From Terriglobia bacterium (GTDB lineage Bacteria > Acidobacteriota > Terriglobia > Bryobacterales > Bryobacteraceae): a stretch of 64,000 nt of DNA. The position numbers were made by a program, and so were the translations under genes. The DNA is taken from positions 124,001 through 188,000 of the forward strand of contig JAIQFI010000005.1 of assembly GCA_020073345.1 (NCBI GenBank), in the 5' to 3' direction. Numbering within the stretch: the stretch's first letter is position 1; each line of letters begins with the position of its first letter. Shown here one piece after another: positions 36,975 to 45,365 of this stretch. The notes below the pieces were generated by a model. That model did not search any database. It saw nothing but the letters and a program-made list of their open reading frames with translations, and was not told the DNA's origin.

Positions 36975-37016
36975 TTGACAACCGCCATTCCGACCGGCGA
37001 GCGGCCGCCAGGCCCG

Positions 37017-38816
37017 CTAGATTGCCGCTGCGATGGCGAGTGTAGCCCAGCACGCGCCTGCCGCGGAGATCCACTGGTTGTAGCCGAACGGGTAGCCGCT
37101 TTCGAAATGGGGCTGGGTCGGAAATGAGCGGGTCTTCACGAACCAGGATCCATCCTCGTACTGAGTTCGAAGCAGGAAATCGAGGCCCTTGCGGTACACG
37201 TCGCTCTTGGTCGAGACTCCGGCCTGAAATAGGGCGTACAAGGTCATGCCCGTCGCGTAGGCATCTGAAGCCAAGTGCGGCAATTGCGACCAGCCGCCGT
37301 CTTTATTTTGCAGCGTGATCCAGGGCTTGGTTGCAGTCTCGATTTCTTGCTGTGTCGCTCTGCTCCAAGCCAAGCCCAGAATGCGCATGGCTTGCTCCTC
37401 GGCACTGGCGGGTTTCGCGGCCCGCAGCCAGGAGCGCGCTCGCCGGACTTTTTCGTCGATCTCGGCGCGGCGCCCCTCGGGGGCGTACAGCGTGAGCGCC
37501 CGGATCGAAAGAGCAGTGTGGCTGAAGGTGGAATACTCCATCGGCGGGCGCTCAATCAGCGCGGGCCAACTGCCGTCCGGCATCTGCCAGGATGCGATGG
37601 CGTGAACCAGGCCGGCGGTCATCGCGTCCGGCTTATACTGGGCCGCAGCCATCGCCATCGTGAAGTAGCCGTAGGTGAGAACGTGTCCACCGGTGGTCTC
37701 GCCTTGCATCGCCATCTCGGACTGGTTCCTATTAACCTTCAGCATCTGCTCCAGATTCTTAGCGGAGAGATCTTCGCGGACCGGGATTCCCTTGGCTCGT
37801 ACGGCAGCGGCCGCGGTTTCGACCAGCATCTGCTGATGGCAGGAAATGCAGCCGCGCTGCTCATAGACACTGGACGAGGTGGATTGCAAGAGGGCAATGC
37901 TCTTGGCGACGGCGACCTTCGGATCGGAGATGCCGGTGGGTTTTGGATAGGTGCGATCGCGGGGCGTGTCGCCTTCCTTGGCACCGCGCTCGCGCAAGAG
38001 CGCGATCTTTGCCGAGTCCTGGCGGTGCATCGCCCAATCCAGTGCGCTCTCTCCATCCTTATCCTTGGCATCCGGATCGGCGCCTTTGTCGAGCAATAGC
38101 TGGAGAATGTCGACGCCGGCCTCATCCGAGGACGCAGCGGCGATCAGGGGCGTGCGCCCGAAACGGCTCGCCACCGTGTTGACGCCTGCACCGGCCGTGA
38201 TCCAACGCTCTATAAACTTCGAGTCGAAACGCACCGGAGCGATGCTGGTCTGGGCTTCGAACTTAGCGCCGTGATCCAACAGGTATTCGATGGTGGGCGC
38301 GTAATGGCGGCCCTGGGCCGCGGTGGCGACAGTGAGGGCAGGCGAGCCTCCGCTGGGCTCATTCACATCCAGGCCCTGTTCGTGCAAGAACTTCACAACG
38401 CTCACATCGCTAAATCGGGCCGCCTTGCGCAACGCATTTTCGCCCGAGCGATCCCGGGACCTCAGATCGGCGCCTTTATCCAGCAACAGTTCCAGAACAG
38501 GCACTGTATTCGGGTAACCGGCGGCGATCAGCAGCGGAGTCCTGCCGAGATTCTTCGATACGGCATTCACGTTAGCGCCGTGCTCGACCAGCAGCCTCAC
38601 CTTGGCCAAATCGGGAATCGCCCACATGAGCGGTGTCGCGCCGGCCTCGTTCACCGCGTTCACATTCGCGCCAAGGTCGACCAGACGTTTCACTTCGGGC
38701 GCGCCCGCTTGCTGCACAGCCTGAAACAACGCCTGGTCGGGCGGCGGCGTTTGGGCCATGACTGGTCCGATGCAGCCCGCGACAATCAAAAGCCGTCTCA
38801 CTGTGACTGGAGACAT
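37017..38816 (-). CDS. ankyrin repeat, CxxCH haem-motif and cyclase-like toroid fusion
   Basis: The product is 599 residues from ATG 38816, which has GGAG 5 bases upstream, and begins with a signal peptide (VRRLLIVAGCIGPVMAQ). Residues about 25-300 are ankyrin repeats (VKRLVDLGANVNAVNEAGATPLMWA, and LLDKGADPDAKDKDGESALDWAMH). A single CxxCH (RGCISCHQQ, C323-H327) suggests covalent haem c. From about residue 370 a helical region has three QW-type motifs (QMPDGSW, QNKDGGWSQ, QYEDGSW), typical of the squalene-cyclase/prenyltransferase alpha-alpha toroid. The acidic DxDD of true cyclases is not seen. It is monocistronic, located between aspartate kinase and the M16 protease. The role is unknown. 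Confidence 0.8.
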   Translation of the reverse strand: MSPVTVRRLLIVAGCIGPVMAQTPPPDQALFQAVQQAGAPEVKRLVDLGANVNAVNEAGATPLMWAIPDLAKVRLLVEHGANVNAVSKNLGRTPLLIAAGYPNTVPVLELLLDKGADLRSRDRSGENALRKAARFSDVSVVKFLHEQGLDVNEPSGGSPALTVATAAQGRHYAPTIEYLLDHGAKFEAQTSIAPVRFDSKFIERWITAGAGVNTVASRFGRTPLIAAASSDEAGVDILQLLLDKGADPDAKDKDGESALDWAMHRQDSAKIALLRERGAKEGDTPRDRTYPKPTGISDPKVAVAKSIALLQSTSSSVYEQRGCISCHQQMLVETAAAAVRAKGIPVREDLSAKNLEQMLKVNRNQSEMAMQGETTGGHVLTYGYFTMAMAAAQYKPDAMTAGLVHAIASWQMPDGSWPALIERPPMEYSTFSHTALSIRALTLYAPEGRRAEIDEKVRRARSWLRAAKPASAEEQAMRILGLAWSRATQQEIETATKPWITLQNKDGGWSQLPHLASDAYATGMTLYALFQAGVSTKSDVYRKGLDFLLRTQYEDGSWFVKTRSFPTQPHFESGYPFGYNQWISAAGACWATLAIAAAI

Positions 38817-38868
38817 CGATCTCCAAGCCATTCTAGGTGGGGCTTGTGTGAAAGACAATGGTTCTCGG

Positions 38869-41595
38869 CTACTGCAGCACGCCCGCCTTCTTGAAGTCGC
38901 CGCCCTTGAAGTAGGAGAATCCTGCCGGGTCGATCCATTTCTTGAAAGCGCTGTTCACTTCGGCCGGAGTCAGCGCCGCGACTTTTTTCCGAGTCTCGGT
39001 TAAGCGGGTCATGCTTCGGCCGAATTCGGTATAGCGTCCCAACGTTTGCGCCACGAACGCGTCCTGGGACATCCGCAGCAGGTTGTCCTGGAGGAACGTA
39101 GTCTTGGCGGCCTCCACTTCCTCCGCTGTGAATCCGTCGGCGAGAGCTCTGGCCAATTCCTCCTTGAATGCCGCCTCCACCTTGGGAGCGTTGGCCGGGT
39201 TGGCGATGGCCTGGAAGGCGATCGTGCCGAACTTCTCTTGCGTTCCGGCGTTATAACCGGTCTGGACGCCATAGCTCAGGCCGTCCTTGTCGCGGATGCG
39301 CTTGAACAAGCGGCTCTTGGTATCTCCGCCCAGGATGTTGTTGGCGATCCACAGGGCGAAATAGTCCGGATCGTCGTCATCCAGATTCAGAGTCGTGATG
39401 GCCAGGACCAGGGCATTGGTCTTATCCGGCGTCTCGAACTTCGTGTTTACGGATTCGAGTTTCTGCCAGCTCCGTTTTACGCGAGTGTAAGGCGCCGGGC
39501 TCTTCCAGGTGCTGAAGACCTCCGCGGCCACCTTCTGCACTTCCGCGGCATCGAAATCGCCCACCACGACCAACTCCCCGTTCGACCCGCCGTAGAAATC
39601 CGCATAAAACTTCTTGATGTCGGCCAGCGTGACTTTCTTGAGCTCCGCGAGGTCCTCATCGAGAGTAGGCACGGCCCTGGGATCGCCGGCCGGATAAGGC
39701 GCGATGTGGCGGCTCATGGCGCGCGCCGCGATGGCGGTGGGTTCGCTGCGGGTATTCTCCGCGGCGGCAATCGCCTGTTGCCGCAGTTGTTCCAGTTCGG
39801 TTTCGGGGAAAGAAGGCTCCCGGAGCACCTCGGCGGCCAGCCGCAGGGATGGAATCAGGCTCTCCCGCACCGTGGTGATGCTGGCCGTCGCGCCGGTGGA
39901 ACTGCCCCCGGCATTCAAGCGGGCTTTGAGCTTGTCGAGATCATCCTGCAACTGCTGGCGTGTGTGCTTCTGCGTGCCGCGCATGAGCAGATTCCCCGCC
40001 ATTTGAGCCGCCGTGGTTTTTCCGAAGGCGCTCTTTTCGTCGCCGAAATGCAGGGTCAGGGTCGCCAACACCGTGCCGCCCCGATTCTTCTTGGGCAGCA
40101 GCACGACCTTGAGGCCGCTGGGAAGCGTAGCGCGAATAGCGCGCGCCTCGACGTTCTCCGGTGAAGGATCGAAATCCTCGCCCTCCTGCACGACGTCGCC
40201 CTTGTAATCCTTGAGCTTCGCGCTGATGTCCGGCCTCTCGGGAACTTCCGTCCGGTCCGGCGCATCGGTCGGGATAAAGCGTCCCAGCGTGCGGTTGGAC
40301 GGCTTCAAGTACAGCTTCGCGACACGAGCCACATCCTCGGGAGTCACTTTCTTCAGATCGTCGCGTTCGGTGAACAGCAGGCGCCAGTCGCCCGAAGCAG
40401 CCGATTCGCTGAGGGTGAGGCCGATCTGCTCCGAGTTCGTCAGGGAAAGCTCGATATTCTTCAGCAGGCGCGTGCGCTGGCGATCTACTTCCTCTTTGGA
40501 AGGCGGCTCTTTCACCACACCGGCGATGATGTCGACGGTCGTTTTTTCGACGTCTTCGAGAGATTGCTCCTTGCGCAACTGCGCCGTGACCAGGAGCAGG
40601 CCGGGGTCGTGAAGGTCCATGGTTCCCGCGCTGGCTCCCACGGCTTTCTTGCTTTCGACCAGACCTTTGTAAAGGCGGCCCGACGGCGTATCTCCCAAAA
40701 TCGCGGCCAGTACGTCCAGGGCGGCCATATCCGCCTGCCCGGCCGCGGGAATGTGGTACGCGAGCATCAGAGCCTGCGTGTCGCCGACCCGGCGCAGCAC
40801 CACGTCGCGCTCGCCGTCTTGCACGGGCTCGTCAGTATAGGTAGGGATCAGCTTGCGCGTAGGCTTGGGGACCGCGCCAAAAGTTTCCTGGATCCAGCCC
40901 AGCGTTTTCGCTCCGTCGAACTTTCCGGCCACTACCAGGACCGCGTTATCCGGCTGGTAATAATTGCGGTAAAACGCCTGGAGCCGGTCAATCGGCACCT
41001 TCTCGATATCGCTGCGCGAGCCGATCGGGCTGCGCCCGTAGCCGTGCCACAGATACGCGGTGGACATCACGCGTTCCCGCAGGACGCGCGGCGCGCTGTT
41101 CTCGCCGTTCTCGAATTCGTTGCGGACCACCGTCATTTCACTATCCAGGTCCTGGCGTGAGACGCGGGAGTTGACCATACGGTCGGCCTCCATCTCGAGC
41201 GCCCAGCGCAGGTTCGCATCGGTGGAAGGCAGAGTCTCAAAATAGTTGGTGCGATCCCATGCGGTGGACCCGTTAAAGCTGGCTCCCCGATTGCGCAGCT
41301 CGGGAATGATTTCGCCGCGCGTGGCCGTGCCCTTGAACAGCATATGCTCGAGCAAGTGGGCCATGCCGGCTTCCCCATAGCCTTCATGCCGCGAGCCCAC
41401 CAGATAGGTGGCGTTTACCGTCACGGTGGGTTTGGAGTTGTCCGGCACCAGGAGGACCTCGAGCCCATTGGCAAGGCGGTACTCAGTGATGCCTTCCACT
41501 GTCGTGACCTTGTTGGGAGCAGTGGTGGTTTGGGCCGGAAGAGTTTGGGCCAGAAATAGGCCCGTGACGAGAACAAAAGAGGCGGTCATTCTCAT
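38869..41595 (-). CDS. exported M16-family zinc peptidase (two-domain)
   Basis: This 908-residue insulinase-like protease has a signal peptide (MTASFVLVTGLFLAQTLPAQ). The first half carries the inverted zinc motif HLLEH in GMAHLLEHMLFKGTATRGE, with the downstream Glu expected in the ENGENSAPRVL-type helix. The second half (from about residue 500) is the catalytically silent M16 repeat with KKNRGGTVLATLTLHFGDE and no HxxEH. This pattern is typical of bacterial periplasmic M16 proteins, which degrade peptides. It is followed by the c-di-GMP gene cluster in the opposite direction, and the 231-bp gap between them has no recognised feature other than a short GCGG-TAT-CCGC inverted repeat around 41690. 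Confidence 0.93.
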   Translation of the reverse strand: MRMTASFVLVTGLFLAQTLPAQTTTAPNKVTTVEGITEYRLANGLEVLLVPDNSKPTVTVNATYLVGSRHEGYGEAGMAHLLEHMLFKGTATRGEIIPELRNRGASFNGSTAWDRTNYFETLPSTDANLRWALEMEADRMVNSRVSRQDLDSEMTVVRNEFENGENSAPRVLRERVMSTAYLWHGYGRSPIGSRSDIEKVPIDRLQAFYRNYYQPDNAVLVVAGKFDGAKTLGWIQETFGAVPKPTRKLIPTYTDEPVQDGERDVVLRRVGDTQALMLAYHIPAAGQADMAALDVLAAILGDTPSGRLYKGLVESKKAVGASAGTMDLHDPGLLLVTAQLRKEQSLEDVEKTTVDIIAGVVKEPPSKEEVDRQRTRLLKNIELSLTNSEQIGLTLSESAASGDWRLLFTERDDLKKVTPEDVARVAKLYLKPSNRTLGRFIPTDAPDRTEVPERPDISAKLKDYKGDVVQEGEDFDPSPENVEARAIRATLPSGLKVVLLPKKNRGGTVLATLTLHFGDEKSAFGKTTAAQMAGNLLMRGTQKHTRQQLQDDLDKLKARLNAGGSSTGATASITTVRESLIPSLRLAAEVLREPSFPETELEQLRQQAIAAAENTRSEPTAIAARAMSRHIAPYPAGDPRAVPTLDEDLAELKKVTLADIKKFYADFYGGSNGELVVVGDFDAAEVQKVAAEVFSTWKSPAPYTRVKRSWQKLESVNTKFETPDKTNALVLAITTLNLDDDDPDYFALWIANNILGGDTKSRLFKRIRDKDGLSYGVQTGYNAGTQEKFGTIAFQAIANPANAPKVEAAFKEELARALADGFTAEEVEAAKTTFLQDNLLRMSQDAFVAQTLGRYTEFGRSMTRLTETRKKVAALTPAEVNSAFKKWIDPAGFSYFKGGDFKKAGVLQ

Positions 41596-41826
41596 GGCTC
41601 TCAGCCTATCACTACAAATAGCGTTTGTGGTGTGTCTCTTCGTTACCGGGAAATGAGGTCATCCAACTCTCTCCCTGACAACCCGGATGCGGTATCCGCT
41701 CATAGTACCGATTTGTCATGAGTTTGCCACATTCATCCCACAAACAGACCGATTAATGTCCCCCAGTCGTCCTCGCGAAGGCCACAATGGTCGGGATTTT
41801 GCCGTTTTCGTGTAATCTTTGCCTGA

Positions 41827-43077
41827 TTGTGCGCCGATCACCCCAATGTGGAAGTGTTTGTTGCCCGGCAGGCCATCTTCGACCAGAATCGGAGGGTGCA
41901 AGGTTACGAGCTGCTTTTCCGCGCAACCGCTGACCGCAACGAGTTTGACGCCGTCGCGGGAACCCAGGCAACCGCCGAGGTGATCTCCAACTGCGTTTTC
42001 GCGGTGGGTCTGGATAACCTGCGGGGTGGCAAAACGGCCTTCGTGAACTTCGACCGCAGGATGCTGTTGCAGGAGTGGTACAAAATGCTGCCCCCGAAGA
42101 CCACCGTGATCGAGCTTCTGGAAACAATCACGCCGGATGCGGAAGTAATTGCCGCGTGCCGGTCGTTGTCCAAGCAAGGCTACCGCATCGCTTTGGACGA
42201 TTTTGTATTTCGTGCCGGCTATGAACCGCTGCTCGAAATCGCCAACGTCGTCAAAGTCGAAATCGGCAGCCTGCCGAGAACCGAGCAGGAGAACACAGTT
42301 CGAGCCTATCATGCCAGGAAACTGAAGGTCGTTGCCGAGAAGGTGGAGACATATGAGGAATTCGAATGGGCACGCAAGGCCGGATACGATTTCTTTCAGG
42401 GCTATTTCTTTGCGCGTCCGAAGGTAATGCGGGGGGAACAGATTCTGGCGGCCAAGGCGAACTACCTGCGCCTTCTCCGCGAAGTTCAGCAGCCCGAGCT
42501 TGACTTTAACTGCCTCGGAGAGCTGATCTCAGAGGACGTGGCGTTCTCCTACAAGTTGATTCGGTACGCCAGCTCCACTCTGTTTGCCCGGCGAGGCCGG
42601 ATCCAGTCGATCCGCCAGGCCCTCACGACCATGGGGGAGGACAACATTCGCAGGTGGGTTTCTCTGGTGACGCTATCGAAAGTTGCTGAGGACAAACCTG
42701 GAGAGTTGGTCGCTTGCTCGCTGGTTCGGGCGAAATTCTGCGAATTGATGGGAAACCTGGTGGGGGCAGGGCTTCAAGAACCGGCATTCCTGATGGGGTT
42801 GTTTTCGATGCTGGATGCTCTGCTGGACCGGCCCCTGGACGAAGCACTCGCGGAGGTGCGCTTGGCGCCGGGGATCACTGCGGCTTTACTCGGGCTGGCC
42901 CCCGAGGGAGATGCTCTGACTGGTCTGTACAAACTGGCGCGCCGCTACGAGGCTGCCGACTGGGAGGAAGTGGATCGTCTGGTCGGCGAACTTAAGGCCC
43001 CCGCCAATTTGGCCCTCCAGGCGTACGGTGACGCGGTTCAATGGGCCAACGAAGCATTGATCCTGAACGCGACCTGA
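41827..43077 (+). CDS. EAL-HDOD two-domain protein (YuxH type)
   Basis: The product is 416 residues; the start is TTG 41827, or GTG 41848 giving the common VEVFVARQAIFD start. Residues about 1-200 form an EAL-fold domain. It keeps GYELLFRA (EAL site Glu), AFVNFDRRML (Asn), IELLE (Glu), ALDDFVFR (Asp-Asp), VVKVEIG (Lys), AEKVETYEE (Glu) and FFQGYFF (Gln). These match the residues used by c-di-GMP phosphodiesterases, although loop 6 is altered. Residues 205-400 are an HDOD domain. Such proteins are regulators of motility or stress and may be inactive enzymes. It sits 116 bp before the PilZ-TM-DUF4115 gene. Confidence 0.88.
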   Translation: MCADHPNVEVFVARQAIFDQNRRVQGYELLFRATADRNEFDAVAGTQATAEVISNCVFAVGLDNLRGGKTAFVNFDRRMLLQEWYKMLPPKTTVIELLETITPDAEVIAACRSLSKQGYRIALDDFVFRAGYEPLLEIANVVKVEIGSLPRTEQENTVRAYHARKLKVVAEKVETYEEFEWARKAGYDFFQGYFFARPKVMRGEQILAAKANYLRLLREVQQPELDFNCLGELISEDVAFSYKLIRYASSTLFARRGRIQSIRQALTTMGEDNIRRWVSLVTLSKVAEDKPGELVACSLVRAKFCELMGNLVGAGLQEPAFLMGLFSMLDALLDRPLDEALAEVRLAPGITAALLGLAPEGDALTGLYKLARRYEAADWEEVDRLVGELKAPANLALQAYGDAVQWANEALILNAT

Positions 43078-43193
43078 ACGGGCGGGCCGGGCCTTGCCAA
43101 GCCCCGCGGGGCGGAATCCTGGCCGTTCCCACGGTTTAGATGGTCGTAAGGGAAGGGTTAAAGCAAATCTAAGGTTCCGTCGATATCCCGTTC

Positions 43194-44585
43194 ATGAATC
43201 GGCGGGTCGAACAACGATCTCAGGTATACACACCAGTCAAACTCACTTTGCTGGAGCAGCCGGAGCAACCGGAGCTGGATTGCCAGCTGGTGGACGTTTC
43301 CGGAGCGGGCATGAGGCTGGTGGCCGACGTTGAGCTGCCCCAGGACCAGATGATCAGCCTCGAGGCTGAGAAGCACGTGGTTTTGGGCGAGGTCCGGCAC
43401 TGCTTCCCCCGAGGCGGCAAGTTCGCGGTGGGCGTGGAGAAAGTGCATGTTATGCCTGCCGCCATACTGGACCAGCAACCAAACAAAGCCGCGAGACTTC
43501 AGGCATTGGTTGACAATTATCGTCTGCGAATCAATGAGGGGATCGCAGCGATTCCCTGGGAGCCGGAAATGATTGCCGCCCGGACGCCGGAGCCCGCGCG
43601 CGCGCTCGAGGCGTTTCTAGAGTCCCCCTTTTCGCAGGAGGTCGTGACCGGAGAACCGGCCGAGACCGCATGGGAACCCGAAATGACTGCTGGCAAGACT
43701 GTGAAGCCCACGGACGCGCTGGAGGCCGTGCTAAGGTCCGCTTCCCACTCAGAGATCACGGCCCGAGGACCGGCGGAGATCGCTCTTGAGGAGCCGAGTC
43801 CTGGAACAGAAAATCCGTCGCCACAGGTGGTAGCGGCTGCCAGCCTTCCGGCTAAACCGGCGGAGGACGACACGGATCCAATTCGCGCCGCGCTGGGAGC
43901 CGTCCCGCCACCGGCGCAACCGGTGCGGCCGCGGCTAAACGTAAAGGTGGTCGGCGCTGTCGTCGGGGCAGCTCTATTGGCGATCCTGTTGATCGCGCCA
44001 TTCAAGGGTCGACTCTCTTCATCCCCGAAAAAAGACGTGGCCGTCGAGAAAAAGCTAAAGCCCGAAGAGCCCAAACAGGAACGTGAGCCGGTATCCGAAT
44101 CAACCCCCACGAAGTCCGACGCATCGAAAGCCAAGCCAGAATCCGCGAAACCGCAAACAGCACCCGTACAGGCGCCTACAGCCCTCGCGAAATCCGCTGC
44201 GGAGCCTGTCCGTTCCCCATCGCAGAAGTCAGCGCCAGCGGTTGCGCCGGCTCCGGTTCGTCCCGTGGTGGCGGGCGGCGCGTCGGGAAAAGAACACGCA
44301 TCCCTCAAATTCACGGGGTCGAACTGGGCCTCCGTTTGTGCCGATGGACAGAAAGTGTTCGAGAGAATGTTCTCGGCGAGCGAGGCTCGCGAATTTACGT
44401 TTTCCGATAAGGCCGTGGTGCGACTGGGCAATGCCGGCGCAGTCGAAATCGAAGTGAACGGGAAGCCCGCGGGCTCAGCGGGGCGGCCGGGCCAGTTACG
44501 CCTTCTGGAGCTTACTGCGGCGGGCTTGAGGCCGCTGCCGATGGGCGATCCTGCCGACGACTGTGCCAAAGCCCGGGTGAACTGA
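43194..44585 (+). CDS. PilZ domain fused to membrane segment and RodZ-like DUF4115
   Basis: The product is 463 residues long. The N-terminus is a PilZ domain with the c-di-GMP motif RxxxR (RRVEQR) and DVSGAGMRLV (DxSxxG form). A long Glu/Pro/Ala-rich linker leads to one membrane helix near residues 253-275 (VGAVVGAALLAILLIAPF). A Lys/Pro/Ser linker like that of TonB or RodZ follows. From about residue 371 the C-terminus (SLKFTGSNWASVCADGQ, then FTFSDKAVVRLGNAGAVEIE and VNGKPAG) matches DUF4115, the periplasmic domain of RodZ. This would couple a c-di-GMP-binding cytoplasmic domain to an envelope domain. It ends 3 bases before the next PilZ gene. Confidence 0.82.
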   Translation: MNRRVEQRSQVYTPVKLTLLEQPEQPELDCQLVDVSGAGMRLVADVELPQDQMISLEAEKHVVLGEVRHCFPRGGKFAVGVEKVHVMPAAILDQQPNKAARLQALVDNYRLRINEGIAAIPWEPEMIAARTPEPARALEAFLESPFSQEVVTGEPAETAWEPEMTAGKTVKPTDALEAVLRSASHSEITARGPAEIALEEPSPGTENPSPQVVAAASLPAKPAEDDTDPIRAALGAVPPPAQPVRPRLNVKVVGAVVGAALLAILLIAPFKGRLSSSPKKDVAVEKKLKPEEPKQEREPVSESTPTKSDASKAKPESAKPQTAPVQAPTALAKSAAEPVRSPSQKSAPAVAPAPVRPVVAGGASGKEHASLKFTGSNWASVCADGQKVFERMFSASEAREFTFSDKAVVRLGNAGAVEIEVNGKPAGSAGRPGQLRLLELTAAGLRPLPMGDPADDCAKARVN

Positions 44586-44588
44586 GCC

Positions 44589-44933
44589 ATGGCGCTGGGC
44601 CGCGGCATTTTGAAATCGGAGCGGCGGCGGCGCGTGAGACCTGAGTTCGCGGGTGCTGTGATTCTCTGCTGGACCGACGATCGAGGACGAGACCACTACG
44701 GCAGCGGGCGCTGCATGAACATCAGTGAAACGGGCTGCTCCATCGAGTTGACCGAATCCGTGCCTGTGCGTGCCAATGTCTCCTTGCGCGTCCCGGATCT
44801 GGATCTGTCTGCGTTCGCCTCGGTGCGGCATGTCACGCGGAAAGGGATGAAGTTCAACATCGGGTTGGAGTTCGGACAACCCGTGCGGCTTCGGCTCGCG
44901 GACGCCGAGTCGGCGGCAACAATACAACTATAA
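44589..44933 (+). CDS. single-domain PilZ protein
   Basis: The product is 114 residues long and is a stand-alone PilZ domain. The RxxxR motif lies in SERRRRVRPEF, and the NxSxxG motif in MNISETGCSIEL. The remaining strands (VRANVSLRVPDLDLS, FASVRHVTRKGMKFNIGLEF) complete the fold. Such proteins bind c-di-GMP and pass the signal to partners. It starts 3 bases after the PilZ-TM-DUF4115 gene, so both are co-translated and probably respond to the same pool of c-di-GMP as the EAL-HDOD gene upstream. The partner is unknown. Confidence 0.88.
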   Translation: MALGRGILKSERRRRVRPEFAGAVILCWTDDRGRDHYGSGRCMNISETGCSIELTESVPVRANVSLRVPDLDLSAFASVRHVTRKGMKFNIGLEFGQPVRLRLADAESAATIQL

Positions 44934-45011
44934 GGTCAAGCGAACCAGCCAGAGCCGGACTGGAACTGTGGCGAGCTGGGCACGCGGACCCGCATCACCC
45001 GGCAAATTTCC

Positions 45012-45030
45012 AATCTTCGAGAAGATTTTT
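45012..45030 (+). terminator. weak hairpin with T-run after the PilZ genes
   Basis: AATCTTC and GAAGATT form a stem around GA, or a 6-bp stem with the loop CGAG. TTT follows, then CCCC. It lies 78 bp after the PilZ stop. The stem is AT-rich and the T-tract short, so confidence is low. Confidence 0.35.
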
Positions 45031-45258
45031 CCCCACCTCCTTCAGACACTTGCGACCTGCCTCACCCTGCTTCGGCTCCACCCTACTGTAGACCTGGAAT
45101 TGGAACCCGCTCACGCAACTCCACGGGAACGGACCGCTGGAAGGAACGCTTTGAACCGCAACGCTCGACCCTTTGCTTTCAACGAGTTCTCGGGTTCGTT
45201 TTGTCACGCGCCTTTTTACGCCGCCGGAGAACGCGCAAATCGGACTCGGGGGAAGGGT

Positions 45259-45287
45259 TTAGACTTCGACATGCGCTGCGATATACT
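45259..45287 (+). promoter_or_regulatory. putative promoter of the PpiD-like gene
   Basis: TTAGAC (45259-45264) and TATACT (45282-45287) are spaced by 17 bp; the -10 is followed by GACA. It lies about 78 bp before the ATG at 45366 and shares the TATACTGA context with other promoters here. Confidence 0.5.
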
Positions 45288-45365
45288 GACAAGGTAGCTC
45301 GCCCTTGAAAATCAGGCGGTTTCACGCGCGCACATGGCCGCGCGCCAGCAGCTGGAGACATTACT

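Larger units (their letters stand above)
44934..45365. other. 432-bp intergenic region without recognised gene
   Basis: No convincing open reading frame or RNA gene was seen on either strand. It holds a weak terminator-like hairpin (45012-45030) downstream of the PilZ gene and a TTAGAC/TATACT promoter near 45259-45287 for the PpiD-like gene. The remainder is unremarkable GC-rich sequence with short runs such as CCCCACC and CTTTGC. Confidence 0.5.

Noticed and set aside
43078-43193. Short GC-rich palindrome (CCCCGCGGGG) before the PilZ-DUF4115 gene
   Set aside because: A 10-bp GC palindrome without a T-tract or loop is expected by chance in DNA of this composition.
44968-45297. A 109-residue plus-strand frame in the gap before the PpiD-like gene
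   Set aside because: It has no homology that I can recognise, no ribosome site, and its end overlaps the likely promoter of the next gene.
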